Notes: generated by a model not told the origin, from the sequence alone. Positions 1 to 8,758 are shown, counted from the first letter of the stretch. The stretch is 64,000 bases of DNA from an uncultured Tenacibaculum sp. (GCF_947495995.1 NZ_CANMAX010000011.1:44610-108609); one strand, 5' to 3'. Numbers and translations are program-made.

Positions 1-614
1 AAATCGATGAAGGTGGACTAGAACCATATATTGAAAATTTAGAAAATCAAATCAGTAATCGTGTTACTGGCGAAGAATTACATAGCGAGTTAGATCAAGT
101 AAAACTTGAGATCGATGATAAAATTAATGAAAGTCAAGTTGATGAGAAGTTAACTGAAGTTAAATCTGAAATCGACAATAAAGTTGATAAAGTTGCAGGA
201 AAACAACTTTCTACAAATGATTTTACTACTGAAGAAAAACAAAAACTAGCAGGCTTAAATAACTCTACAAATAGAGATGTTCAAATATATCTTGCCACTA
301 TTAGACAAACAGGAACTGATGTACCTGTACTTGAACCTATTATTAACGATGGTGGATTTGAATTTACAATTAGAAGATCGAATGTTGGCTGGTATTTAAT
401 GCAGATCACTCCAGAAACTACCCCAAAATATAGATATGTAGATATTGTATTCGTTCAAGACAAAAACTATGGACCTTTGGTTGAAGCTATTTCAGATGAA
501 TTACGTTTTGAAGCTAGCGGAGGTGGAAGTTACGCTATATATAGTTTAAGAAACAGAGAAAGATCAGATGATGTTTTAAGACATAAAATTGCAATTCATT
601 TTTATAAAAGATAA
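1..614 (+). CDS. Tail-fibre-like protein, 5' end outside window
   Basis: The reading frame is open from the first bases of the window (codons in frame with position 3) to the TAA at 612-614, so this is the C-terminal part of a longer gene; the ATG at 399 is internal. The visible protein has a Glu/Lys-rich, probably coiled-coil stretch followed by the motif KVDKVAGKQLSTNDF...EKQKLAGL. The same motif recurs in the next two genes and is common in phage tail fibres. The last 110 residues form a small distal domain not shared with the neighbours. The next fibre gene starts 3 bases after the stop, so the genes are probably co-transcribed. Role inferred: receptor-binding or adaptor fibre of a contractile tail. 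Confidence 0.7.
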   Translation, partial: IDEGGLEPYIENLENQISNRVTGEELHSELDQVKLEIDDKINESQVDEKLTEVKSEIDNKVDKVAGKQLSTNDFTTEEKQKLAGLNNSTNRDVQIYLATIRQTGTDVPVLEPIINDGGFEFTIRRSNVGWYLMQITPETTPKYRYVDIVFVQDKNYGPLVEAISDELRFEASGGGSYAIYSLRNRERSDDVLRHKIAIHFYKR

Positions 615-617
615 CTC

Positions 618-2399
618 ATGAAAACAAGTATTGACATATTAAAAAGCTGGTTTCAAACTGGTGACAAACCAACAGAAAACCAATTCGAAAACTTAATTGA
701 TAGTTTTCATCATAAAGACGAAGGAAATATTATCACTAGCTATCAAGTTTTTGATAATGGAAATGTATCTTTTACTTTATCTGATGGTAATACGACTTTA
801 ATTGAAAAATTTATTTTACCGAATACTATGCCACAAAATTTCATTGATGGTTTAGTAGAGACTTTAAATTCGAAAGTAGATAAAGTAACCGGTAAACAAC
901 TCTCTGATGAAAATTTCAGTTTAGCACTTAAGCAAAAACTAGAAACATTAGAGAATTATATTCACCCTGAATTCCATCAAATTACTGAAGTAGATGGATT
1001 ACAAGAAGCTATCGAATCTAAAGTAGATAAAATTGAAGGGAAACAACTTTCTGATGAAAACTTCTCTTCTGAAGAAAAAGAAAAATTAGCAGGATTAGAA
1101 AATTACGTAGCTCCAGATTCAAAACCGATTAGCTATATCGAAGAGCTTGAAGATACTATAACAAAGATAAATCAAGATTTAGATAGTAAAGTTGATATTA
1201 TTGAAGGAAAACAACTTTCTGATGAAAACTTTACATCACTAGAAAAGGAAAAACTAGCTAATTTTAATATCAATGCTTTTTCAAGTGTAACAGACGGAGA
1301 AAACAGCATCATAGCAAACGGACAAGGTGATCAAATAACATTCGAAGGAGCTATCATTGATGTTGATAAAAATGCAATTGTAATTGAAAATAATAGCTCT
1401 GGTTTAAATAAAATAACTGAAGAGACAAACTCAGGTTGGAGATTAGCAGGTCAAAACCCAATACATTACGGAAATATTGGACTTAATGCTGTAGATTTAA
1501 GTCAAAATAATAAGTTCGAAAATGATTTAACTGGTGCAACAGGATCTGTTTCATTTGCTGCTAACTTAAGAACTACCGCAAACTCTCAAGCTTCTTCTGC
1601 CTTTGGTAGAGACACACAAGCTTTAGCTAATGAATCATTCGCTGCTGGTGCAAGTACAACATCTCATTCTCATGCAGAGTTTAGTATAGGTCAATTCAAT
1701 ACTGAATACACGCCTAAATCAAAAATAAGTTTCAATGCTGAAGACCGTGTTTTCAACATTGGTAATGGTGAAACAAGTTCCGCAAAAAGTGATGCTTTAA
1801 CAGTATATAAAAATGGTGCCATTACTGCTCCTTCCCTATCCTATAATTTAATTGAGAATTATGGAAAGCAATCATTAATTACTAAAGAATATGCTGATAT
1901 CAATTATGGTGGGAAAAAAGTATATCAAGAAAATATCAATTTAGAATTCTTTAATACTGCAAACGATACAGAAATTAAGTTTTTAAACTTATTTGAAAAC
2001 ACTGCACCTAATAGTCTTATTATTCCTACCAATGTTACTATTGTAGGACATATTGAACCTTTTACAGAATATGGATATTTTTTAAGATTAGGATTTGCAG
2101 ATTTAACTCAAAAGAAAGCATATATAGATACGTTTCACAACATTCATCTAGCCAATTTAAACGGTTACACAATGAATGCACCATATGTTGAAAGTAATAA
2201 TTTAGACATGCGATATACTAATTTAAAAGATTATGCGCCTAATTTCTTACATGGTGTTAACCTTATAGGTGAACCTAACAAAATGATTGACAGCTTAAAA
2301 GGTTATTTAACAATCAAAATAGAATATTCAACAGTAACTATTGAATCTAGACAAGTTGTAGAAACAAAATTACCACCTATAACAACAAATACATTTTAA
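618..2399 (+). CDS. Tail-fibre protein with conserved attachment domain and YadA-like head motifs
   Basis: 593 residues. The N-terminus (about 1-75, beginning MKTSIDILKSWFQTGDKPTE) is almost identical to that of the next gene and is probably the baseplate-attachment part. Three copies of the fibre motif KVDK(V/I)xGKQLSDENF...EKxKLA follow near residues 85, 134 and 190, spaced 50-56 residues. Around residues 307-360 lies a Ser/Ala/Gly-rich stretch (SFAANLRTTANSQASSAFG) like the left-handed beta-roll heads of trimeric autotransporters. The C-terminal 230 residues are unique and are the likely receptor-binding end. It starts with ATG 3 bases after the previous fibre gene and ends 5 bases before the next. 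A fibre role is well supported; the target is unknown. Confidence 0.75.
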   Translation: MKTSIDILKSWFQTGDKPTENQFENLIDSFHHKDEGNIITSYQVFDNGNVSFTLSDGNTTLIEKFILPNTMPQNFIDGLVETLNSKVDKVTGKQLSDENFSLALKQKLETLENYIHPEFHQITEVDGLQEAIESKVDKIEGKQLSDENFSSEEKEKLAGLENYVAPDSKPISYIEELEDTITKINQDLDSKVDIIEGKQLSDENFTSLEKEKLANFNINAFSSVTDGENSIIANGQGDQITFEGAIIDVDKNAIVIENNSSGLNKITEETNSGWRLAGQNPIHYGNIGLNAVDLSQNNKFENDLTGATGSVSFAANLRTTANSQASSAFGRDTQALANESFAAGASTTSHSHAEFSIGQFNTEYTPKSKISFNAEDRVFNIGNGETSSAKSDALTVYKNGAITAPSLSYNLIENYGKQSLITKEYADINYGGKKVYQENINLEFFNTANDTEIKFLNLFENTAPNSLIIPTNVTIVGHIEPFTEYGYFLRLGFADLTQKKAYIDTFHNIHLANLNGYTMNAPYVESNNLDMRYTNLKDYAPNFLHGVNLIGEPNKMIDSLKGYLTIKIEYSTVTIESRQVVETKLPPITTNTF

Positions 2400-2404
2400 C
2401 TAAA

Positions 2405-4516
2405 ATGAAAACTAGCATAGACATCTTAAAAAGTTGGTTTCAAACAGGTGACAAACCTACTGAGAATCAATTTGAAAACTTAATTGATAGTTTTCACCAT
2501 AAAGACGATGGAAACATCATCACAAATTACGAAGTATCAAAAAATGGAGATATTATATTTACATTTTCTGATGGTAACATTACTAAAATAGAAAAGTTCG
2601 TATTACCGAATACGATGCCTTTAAACTTTATTGATGATTTAATTTCAATATTAAATTCAAAAGTCGATAAAGTTACTGGAAAACAGCTTTCTGATGAAAA
2701 TTTTAGTTTAGAGTTAAAACAAAAGTTAGAAACATTAGAAAACTATATCCATCCAGAGCTTCATCAGATCACAGAAGTTGATGGTTTACAAGAAGCTATT
2801 GAATCTAAAGTAGATAAAATCGAAGGAAAACAACTTTCTGATGAAAATTTTTCTTCGGAAGAGAAAACAAAATTAGCTGATTTAGAGAATTATGTAGCAC
2901 CAGATTCTAAACCTATCACTTACATTGAAGAACTAGAAGACACATTAACAAAAATTAATCAAGATCTGGATAGTAAGGTTGAAATTGTAGAAGGAAAACA
3001 ATTATCAGATGAAAACTTTACATCATTAGAAAAAGAAAAGCTAGCTAATTTTAGCATTAATGCTTTCTCTGGTGTAACTGATGGTGAAGATACAATTCTC
3101 GCAAATGGACAAGGAGATCAAATTACTTTTGAGGGAGCAGAAATTGACACAGAAAACAACAAAGTTATTATCAATCAGATTAAAAATGTCTCTGAATTAA
3201 ATAACGATGCAAATTATGCTATTTCTGGAGATCCACTGAAAAACGGCACTCTTTTTCAAATCACACCATCACAAATTGGTTTTCGTGTAACAAAAACTGG
3301 GGCAATTAAAATCAATGTTCCTAAGGAGATTCAAGTTAATACTTTAAGTTTATATCTAGATATTAGTACAGGATATCATGGTGCTGATCGTATTTCTGCT
3401 AACATGATAATTAACACTTATATTTATTCTAATCAAGATTCAGGAACCAACTTCCATACAGAATCTACCAGAATAATAGCTTCAGATAAAAAATATGATT
3501 TTAATGTCCGTTTTGAACAAGGAGAAAACCCTGCTATTTACATTGGTGAGTTAGATACTGACTTTAGATATGCGAATGTTGCTATAACAAAAATCACTGG
3601 TCAATACAATGGTATACTTGAAGATGCATTACTTAAAAGAATACAAGATGAATTTGTAATTGAACTAACTGATACTTTTGGAACTATTAACACAACACTA
3701 AGTAACAACTTAGTACAAGGAAAGTCTGATGATAGTAAGGTTGACAAAATAGAAGGCAAGCAATTATCTTCTAATGATTTTACCGATGCGGAAAAAGAAA
3801 AATTAGCCAAAATTAATACTAGTGGTTTTAAAACTATAAGTGATGGAACTAATACATTTTCTGCAACTAAAGTAGAAGATCAAATTTCTTTTAAAGGCGC
3901 AACAATAAATCCTGAAAATAATTCTATTTCGATAGATAATAGCGAAAGTATTTTCCCAGAATTTAATCTTTCTTGGGGAGATAAATCTAGAAATTTCACT
4001 AAAAATTACAATAACGATTCAACCAAATCATACACCGGAAATGTAAACCTATTAGAATGTGAGTTTACCAACGGAGCTAAGAACTTTCTAGATTATGAAC
4101 CTAAGATATTATTATACAGATATAAATCAAAAAAGAAACTTAGGTATTATGACGAAGTTGAGAAGTCAGGAAAAGTGTATTCAAAAAAAGCAGGTTTCTA
4201 TCATTATTTTTCAAAAGGTACAAGAAATACGGTTATCGAAATAAAAGATAAAAAATCAGTATTAGACTTTGGTTTAGAACACTTTTTTAGTGCTAGCACT
4301 ACTCCTATAGCAGGTAGATTAAAAGCACAAGGAATGAAAAATAGTGTATCTAATACCTTATACAGAAAAAAATCGCGTTCTCAGGCTCATTTTTATATTA
4401 AATTAAAGTTACAACTAAATTATAAAGGAGAAACGATAACATCTCCTTTTTCAGAAACTTTAAGAGTTTTCATAGATCAAAACGAAAAATATAAAATTAG
4501 TTACGAAAGAACTTAA
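2405..4516 (+). CDS. Tail-fibre protein, paralogue with different C-terminus
   Basis: 703 residues. Residues 1-240 are nearly the same as in the upstream fibre, including three KVDK/KVEI-GKQLSDENF motifs. A fourth degenerate copy (KVDKIEGKQLSSNDF) lies near residue 448, after an inserted domain of about 180 residues that the upstream gene lacks. The C-terminal 190 residues are Lys/Arg/Tyr-rich and unlike either neighbour. This pattern of a fixed base with exchangeable tips is typical of receptor-binding fibres. The last Thr codon and stop (4511-4516) already belong to the first unit of the 160 bp tandem repeat that follows. ATG start, 5 bases after the previous stop. Confidence 0.75.
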   Translation: MKTSIDILKSWFQTGDKPTENQFENLIDSFHHKDDGNIITNYEVSKNGDIIFTFSDGNITKIEKFVLPNTMPLNFIDDLISILNSKVDKVTGKQLSDENFSLELKQKLETLENYIHPELHQITEVDGLQEAIESKVDKIEGKQLSDENFSSEEKTKLADLENYVAPDSKPITYIEELEDTLTKINQDLDSKVEIVEGKQLSDENFTSLEKEKLANFSINAFSGVTDGEDTILANGQGDQITFEGAEIDTENNKVIINQIKNVSELNNDANYAISGDPLKNGTLFQITPSQIGFRVTKTGAIKINVPKEIQVNTLSLYLDISTGYHGADRISANMIINTYIYSNQDSGTNFHTESTRIIASDKKYDFNVRFEQGENPAIYIGELDTDFRYANVAITKITGQYNGILEDALLKRIQDEFVIELTDTFGTINTTLSNNLVQGKSDDSKVDKIEGKQLSSNDFTDAEKEKLAKINTSGFKTISDGTNTFSATKVEDQISFKGATINPENNSISIDNSESIFPEFNLSWGDKSRNFTKNYNNDSTKSYTGNVNLLECEFTNGAKNFLDYEPKILLYRYKSKKKLRYYDEVEKSGKVYSKKAGFYHYFSKGTRNTVIEIKDKKSVLDFGLEHFFSASTTPIAGRLKAQGMKNSVSNTLYRKKSRSQAHFYIKLKLQLNYKGETITSPFSETLRVFIDQNEKYKISYERT

Positions 4517-4990
4517 AAACATTCATTAAAACGAGGTAACTCTTAACTGAGATATCACTTAACGTAACTCTTAATTGAGCTGCGCCCTAAAATGACTCTT
4601 AACTGAGATATATGTCCCTGGATAAAAGACAGCTAAACTATTAGCTGTCTCCATGGACATGATTAAAAAAACTTAAAAATATTCATTAAAACGAGATAAC
4701 TCTTAACTGAGATATCACTTAACCTAACTCTTAATTGAGCTGCGCCCTAAAATAACTCTTAACTGAGCTATATGTCCCTGGGCAAAAGACAGCTAAACTA
4801 TTAGCTGTCTCCACGGACATGATTAAAAAAACTTAAAAATATTCATTAAAACGAGATAACTCTTAACTGAGATATCACTTAACGTAACTCTTAATTGAGT
4901 TGCGCCTCAAAATAACTCTTAACTGAGCTATATGTCCCTGGGCAAAAGACAGCTAAATTATTAGCTGTCTCCACGGACATGATTAAAAAC
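4511..4990. repeat. Three tandem 160-bp repeats with nested 28-bp repeats and a long hairpin
   Basis: Units start at 4511, 4671 and 4831 and differ by only a few bases. The 160-base period is not a multiple of three and stops are frequent, so it is not coding. Each unit holds a 15-base motif (TAACTCTTAACTGAG or a close variant) three times at exact 28-base spacing (4537, 4565, 4593 in unit 1). Each unit then has an extended hairpin (4612-4660, 4772-4820, 4932-4980) with a perfect inner stem AGACAGCTAA/TTAGCTGTCT, a 4-base loop and an outer stem ATGTCC/GGACAT. Each unit begins ACTTAA, which in unit 1 is the final codon and stop of the fibre gene. It fills the 503-base gap between fibre and baseplate-like genes. 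Function unknown. Confidence 0.95.
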
Positions 4991-5019
4991 AGAATAATAT
5001 CTATTAAATAACAAGTAAC

Positions 5020-5889
5020 ATGGCAAGAAGCATTAATGAAATCCAAGAAAGCATTCTTGAAAGTATTAATTCAGATACAGAATTAAATGCTTTAGAAGTA
5101 TTAACAAACAGCGAAAAAAACAATCTTACAAGTGTATCTAAAGTTTCAATATGGAGACTATTTGTCTTTATTATCTCAGTAAGTTTTTGGACTATTGAAA
5201 AACTTTTCGACACTTTAAAACAAGAAATCGAAGAACTTTTGTATCTACTAAAACCTCATAAACCAAGTTGGTACAGAAAAAAAGTTTTGGATTTTCAGTT
5301 TGGACACGAATTGAACGAAAAAGACACTTATGATAACGATGGTTTAACTGTTAAACAAATCGAAGATGCTAAAGTTGTTAAATATGCAGCTGTAGTAGAA
5401 ATCAATTCAATTCTTTATGTAAAAGTAGCTGGAGAAGATGAAACCGTTAGAACCAAACTATCATCTGATGAAGAAGCAGCATTAATTCAGTACATAAAAT
5501 TAATTAGAGATGCTGGTGTTAAAGTTGTATTAATCAACAGAGATGCTGATTTATTAAAATTAGAAATTGACGCTTATTACAATCCTTTAGAAATTGACGC
5601 AAGTGGAGCTCGATTAGATGGTTCAGATAATGAACCTCTTCAAAATAAATTAAGACAATACTTAAAAGAATTTGAATTTAACGGTGAACTTGTACTTACG
5701 AAATTAACAGATCAACTTCAACAAGTAGACGGTATTGAAATGCCTGTAATTAAAGATGCTTACTACAGGTTTGGTAACCAAGCAGATTGGACCCCTATTA
5801 ATGAAGTATATCAATCAGATGCTGGTCATATGAAAATAAACACAGAAGATTTAACTATTAATTGGATACCAAGAGATGTCACGCTATAA
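5020..5889 (+). CDS. Baseplate-J-like tail protein
   Basis: 289 residues, ATG start 29 bases after the last repeat unit. The N-terminus (MARSINEIQESILESI) and the Trp/Tyr-rich segment around residue 90 (KPHKPSWYRKKVLDFQFG) resemble proteins found beside tail genes in Bacteroidota prophages. The second half (KLEIDAYYNPLEIDASGARL, then LTDQLQQVDGI near 230 and a short beta-rich end) fits the C-terminal organisation of baseplate J/gp47 proteins. It overlaps the next gene by 14 bases, so they are probably translationally coupled. A baseplate wedge role is inferred from resemblance and context; the exact family is not certain. The hydrophobic patch around 45-60 may be a helix rather than a true membrane segment. 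Confidence 0.5.
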   Translation: MARSINEIQESILESINSDTELNALEVLTNSEKNNLTSVSKVSIWRLFVFIISVSFWTIEKLFDTLKQEIEELLYLLKPHKPSWYRKKVLDFQFGHELNEKDTYDNDGLTVKQIEDAKVVKYAAVVEINSILYVKVAGEDETVRTKLSSDEEAALIQYIKLIRDAGVKVVLINRDADLLKLEIDAYYNPLEIDASGARLDGSDNEPLQNKLRQYLKEFEFNGELVLTKLTDQLQQVDGIEMPVIKDAYYRFGNQADWTPINEVYQSDAGHMKINTEDLTINWIPRDVTL

Positions 5890-6364
5890 GATATATGAAA
5901 CGGATTTTAATAGACAAATAAGTCTATTACTCCCAACATTTAAGAGAAAAACAAAAATTGTTAATTACTTAAAATCTCTCATTAAGCCCCTGGTAGAATT
6001 ATATCAAACATTTCAAAAATTCAGATCTGAAACCTTATATAAAATTAATCACAACGGACAAGTTGTGTATTTACAAAAGGTTTTAAACGATCGATTTGAT
6101 AAAACTTTACGACGTATTTACATATCTGATGGATTATTTAACAATCCTACATATGTGTATCCATATGAAGATCAAAAAGATATCTTTTTAAATACACAAT
6201 ATATTTTCAATCAAACAGAATTAGAATTTAAAGATGTTGATTTTGTTGTTGTATTACCATCAGATATTACTGTTTCAGATGAAGAAAATATTAGAATGAG
6301 ATCATTAATTAACTATTACAAATTAGCTAGTAAAACCTATAAAATAACCACAGAAAATGAATAA
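5876..6364 (+). CDS. Small tail-region protein, possibly gpI-like
   Basis: 162 residues. Its start overlaps the end of the baseplate-J-like gene by 14 bases, and its end overlaps the collar-fibre gene by 8, so the three are a tight translational unit. I do not recognise a family. In contractile tails a small protein commonly sits between the baseplate J protein and the first fibre (gpI-like), and the position fits that. The sequence is helical at first (residues 1-60) and then shows a beta-rich region with RRIYISDGLFNNPTYVYPYE. No signal peptide or membrane segment is seen. Confidence 0.45.
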   Translation: MSRYKIYETDFNRQISLLLPTFKRKTKIVNYLKSLIKPLVELYQTFQKFRSETLYKINHNGQVVYLQKVLNDRFDKTLRRIYISDGLFNNPTYVYPYEDQKDIFLNTQYIFNQTELEFKDVDFVVVLPSDITVSDEENIRMRSLINYYKLASKTYKITTENE

Positions 6365-7439
6365 ACTAGAACTATTTGACGGAGGATTTCCGTTAGCAAC
6401 AGAAACTTTAGATTTTTTACAAGGTCAGAGTTACATGGCAGCAGGCTTAACTGCTTTAGGTGGAAGTGAAACATATATTCTTTCTGGAGCAGTAACTCAA
6501 GGAAGTAATGTAACCAATGGAACAATCGTTTATAAAGGAGAAATTTTACCTTTTACAGGAGGACCAATTCAATCTAATGTTACTATCATAGAAACAAAAG
6601 AAGAAGTTACTTATCAAACTGATGCTGATGGAGACGGATTAGGAGATGAAAAATCTGCTTATGTAAGAAGAAGAGCTGAATTTGGGAACTCTGGAGTTGA
6701 AACTTTTAGTTTTTCCGAATTAAAACCTTTCATTCAAGGAGTAGCGAATCAAATGTTTACTACATTCTTTAAAGATGTAAGATTACCTTACGTTGGAGCT
6801 ATTGAAGATATTCCTGAAGGATGGGAATTATGCGAAATCTTATCTGGTCATTTCCCTGTAATATATGATCCTACAAATTCTGATTACAATTTAATTGGAA
6901 AAACTGGCGGATCTAATAGTAGAGTTTTAACTCAAGCGCAAATGCCTGCTCATAATCATACAGGAACTACAGCTACTGCAGGTAGTCACTCACATACTGG
7001 TAATACAACTACAGCAGGAAGTCATACGCATTCTGGAAGTACTTCTTCAGGAGGAAATCATAGACACACAGGTTCAACATCATATAACGGTAGCCATACA
7101 CATGGTATTAAAAATGATTACCATAGAACACCTAGGCATACTGATACAAGTGTAGGAGAATGGGGAGGACACAATGCTGGAATTGACCAATACATTCAAA
7201 CTCAAAGCGCTGGAAATCACAGCCATAGCTTTACCTCAAACTATGCTGGAACACACTCACATACTATATCTACCAGTTCAGCTGGAAATCATACACATAG
7301 TGTAAACACAAATGTTACTGGAAATCATAATCACTCTTTTACTACTCAATCAAGAGGAGGAAACCAAGCTTTTGATAACAGACCTCGATATAAAGTAATT
7401 GCTTTAATAAAATATGTAGGATTTAGTACCGATTCTTAA
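6357..7439 (+). CDS. Tail-collar / short tail-fibre protein with HxH array
   Basis: 360 residues. Residues 1-145 form an N-terminal attachment region. A tail-collar-type segment follows (LPYVGAIEDIPEGWELCEILSG, about 147-168), then TGGSNSRVLTQAQMPAHNH, the usual entry to collar domains. From about 198 to 340 there are nine His-x-His motifs in near-repeats of G(S/N/T)HxH, interrupted by one longer insert (about 252-285). The end (FDNRPRYKVIALIKYVG) is the typical collar C-terminus. In known fibres, HxH pairs on a trimer axis coordinate metal ions; that is inferred here. It is the last gene of the tail locus and is followed by a strong terminator. Confidence 0.8.
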   Translation: MNKLELFDGGFPLATETLDFLQGQSYMAAGLTALGGSETYILSGAVTQGSNVTNGTIVYKGEILPFTGGPIQSNVTIIETKEEVTYQTDADGDGLGDEKSAYVRRRAEFGNSGVETFSFSELKPFIQGVANQMFTTFFKDVRLPYVGAIEDIPEGWELCEILSGHFPVIYDPTNSDYNLIGKTGGSNSRVLTQAQMPAHNHTGTTATAGSHSHTGNTTTAGSHTHSGSTSSGGNHRHTGSTSYNGSHTHGIKNDYHRTPRHTDTSVGEWGGHNAGIDQYIQTQSAGNHSHSFTSNYAGTHSHTISTSSAGNHTHSVNTNVTGNHNHSFTTQSRGGNQAFDNRPRYKVIALIKYVGFSTDS

Positions 7440-7465
7440 TTGGATTAATTATGTAAGTTGCCACT

Positions 7466-7492
7466 AAAAACCGTCTTAAGACGGTTTTTTTT
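7466..7492 (+). terminator. Terminator of the tail operon
   Basis: A perfect palindrome centred on ACCGTCTTAAGACGGT (7470-7485) is flanked by A5 on the left and T8 on the right. It lies 27 bases after the collar-fibre stop and closes the tail locus; it may work in both directions. Confidence 0.85.
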
Positions 7493-7650
7493 GTACCCTC
7501 TATTAAAACTCATTCTATTCTCTTTTTTTGTAGTGACTATTTTTATTACAAAAACTGAATTTTAGTATTGAAATTTTAGAACTAGTAATCTTAAATTCGT
7601 GCCACATTTACATTCCCCATGATAAATGTATAAGTAATCGATAATCCCTA

Positions 7651-7674
7651 ACCACTCATTTTTGAGTGGTTTTT
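7651..7674 (+). terminator. Intrinsic terminator, no obvious gene upstream
   Basis: Stem ACCACTCA/TGAGTGGT with a TTTT loop, followed by a T run. The preceding 150 bases hold no open reading frame, so the transcript it ends may be a small RNA. Confidence 0.7.
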
Positions 7675-7842
7675 ATGCTACTAGTTTTACAAAAAACTTC
7701 AGCTCGTAAGCAATAGTTAAAATCATTATAATTTCTTATAAACTTCATAAACTATCTTTATTATAAAAGAGAATATTACGTAAATTTATACTTGTAAGTA
7801 TTAAGTTATACAGTTAATTTTTTGATCAATTATGTATTCTAC

Positions 7843-7868
7843 AAAGCCTCTTCTTTAAGAGGCTTTTA
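7843..7868 (+). terminator. Intrinsic terminator, no obvious gene upstream
   Basis: Perfect 10-base stem AAAGCCTCTT/AAGAGGCTTT with a 4-base loop and a T-rich tail. No gene precedes it closely. Confidence 0.7.
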
Positions 7869-7993
7869 TATTTTATAACTAACAATATCTATCTAAATGA
7901 AAAACAGTGTTTTTCCCTATAAATAAACCAAGAGTTTATTATACTTTTATAACTCATTATTCCCCCGCGTTCCCTTCCAATCTAAACGCATTT

Positions 7994-8018
7994 AAGCCTC
8001 AATTCTTTGAGGCTTTTT
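7994..8018 (+). terminator. Intrinsic terminator upstream of the phosphatase
   Basis: Stem AAGCCTCA/TGAGGCTT, 6-base loop, then T5. It lies 66 bases before the phosphatase ATG and shows that the longer frame from 7907 is not the real gene. Its stem resembles the one at 7843. Confidence 0.7.
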
Positions 8019-8083
8019 CATTTCTAAAATATAAAGGGAAATCAAATTTGATTTTTTTCATAAAAATCTTGTATTTTAATTTT

Positions 8084-8578
8084 ATGAAAAAACTTACACT
8101 TTTAATTTTATTCTTAACTATTAAGATTAGTCTTGTAGCTCAAGAAAATTCAAAAACTAGCACATTTTTCTTTATTCGTCATGCAGAAAAGATTTTAAAT
8201 ATTAAAAATCCTGACCTAACAGAAAAAGGAAAACAAAGAGCTATTAAATGGGCCAATATTTTTCAATACTATAAAATTGATCAAGTATTATCTACGGATT
8301 ATAAAAGAACAATTCAAACTGCAACACCTATTGCTAAGAGCAATAACTTGAAAATTAAAAAATATCATCCATTTAAATTTAATGTTGAAGAATTTATAGA
8401 AAACTCAAAAGGACAAAATATTGTATTTGTTGGTCATAGTAATACTATTCCTGATTTAGTAAATTCATTTATTCAAAAGAAAAAATACAAACAAATTGAT
8501 GATCTTACTTATGGAAATCTTTATATCGTAACCATAAAAGATAAAAATCGTAGCGATATTATTTTAAACATCAAGTAA
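8084..8578 (+). CDS. Secreted histidine phosphatase family protein
   Basis: 164 residues from the ATG at 8084, chosen because it opens a clear signal peptide (MKKLTLLILFLTIKISLVAQ) and lies after a terminator. The mature protein has the histidine-phosphatase signature FFIRHAEK (phospho-acceptor His in RHA) near residue 32 and the second catalytic His in FVGHSNT near residue 126. An Arg/Thr motif in the middle (YKRTIQTA) fits the substrate pocket. It belongs to the small SixA/phosphoglycerate-mutase-like branch. The substrate cannot be told. It probably acts in the periplasm as a single-gene transcript. Confidence 0.8.
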   Translation: MKKLTLLILFLTIKISLVAQENSKTSTFFFIRHAEKILNIKNPDLTEKGKQRAIKWANIFQYYKIDQVLSTDYKRTIQTATPIAKSNNLKIKKYHPFKFNVEEFIENSKGQNIVFVGHSNTIPDLVNSFIQKKKYKQIDDLTYGNLYIVTIKDKNRSDIILNIK

Positions 8579-8745
8579 AACTACTTCCTTTTAGAAACTT
8601 TTTTTATCAAAAACCGCAATCATTAAATTACTAAATAACACCTAAAAACACATTAAAAAATAAATCAAAATCGGTTTTTAAAAATTTTTAAAAATTGCAT
8701 CTTTTAAGACAATAAAATTTCATTAAAACTAGCGAAATCACTAAC

Positions 8746-8758
8746 GCAACCATGTTGC
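8746..8758. promoter_or_regulatory. Palindromic element upstream of protease 1
   Basis: GCAACCATGTTGC, followed by TTTAAA, lies 151 bases before the protease start. Almost the same block (GCAACAATGTTGC then TTTAAA) lies 142 bases before the second protease gene. The arms GCAAC/GTTGC are perfect. It is a candidate operator shared by the two paralogues, or the base of a conserved leader structure. The rest of the 8579-8896 gap is AT-rich and shows little else. Confidence 0.5.

Larger units (their letters stand above)
7440..8083. other. Gene-free stretch with four terminator hairpins
   Basis: No convincing protein or tRNA gene was found between the tail locus and the phosphatase. A GTG-initiated upward extension of the phosphatase frame (from 7907) runs through a terminator hairpin and looks spurious. 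The stretch is notable for four well-formed intrinsic terminators about 150-190 bases apart (7466, 7651, 7843, 7994). This suggests that two or three short untranslated transcripts may end here. Confidence 0.6.

Noticed and set aside
4511..4990. CRISPR array or coding repeat
   Set aside because: Units are 160 bp with no unique spacers and no cas genes nearby; the period is not a multiple of three and every frame has stops.
1..7440. Diversity-generating retroelement acting on the fibre genes
   Set aside because: No reverse transcriptase or template/variable repeat pair was seen; the paralogue differences are large domain changes, not adenine-specific substitutions.
7907..8083. N-terminal extension of the histidine phosphatase frame
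   Set aside because: It starts with GTG, passes through a terminator hairpin and would place the signal peptide in the middle of the protein.
7440..8083. tRNA or phage attachment site at the end of the tail locus
   Set aside because: No cloverleaf, T-loop GTTCGA-type sequence or matching direct repeat could be found by eye; an att site would need the other prophage end, which is outside the window.
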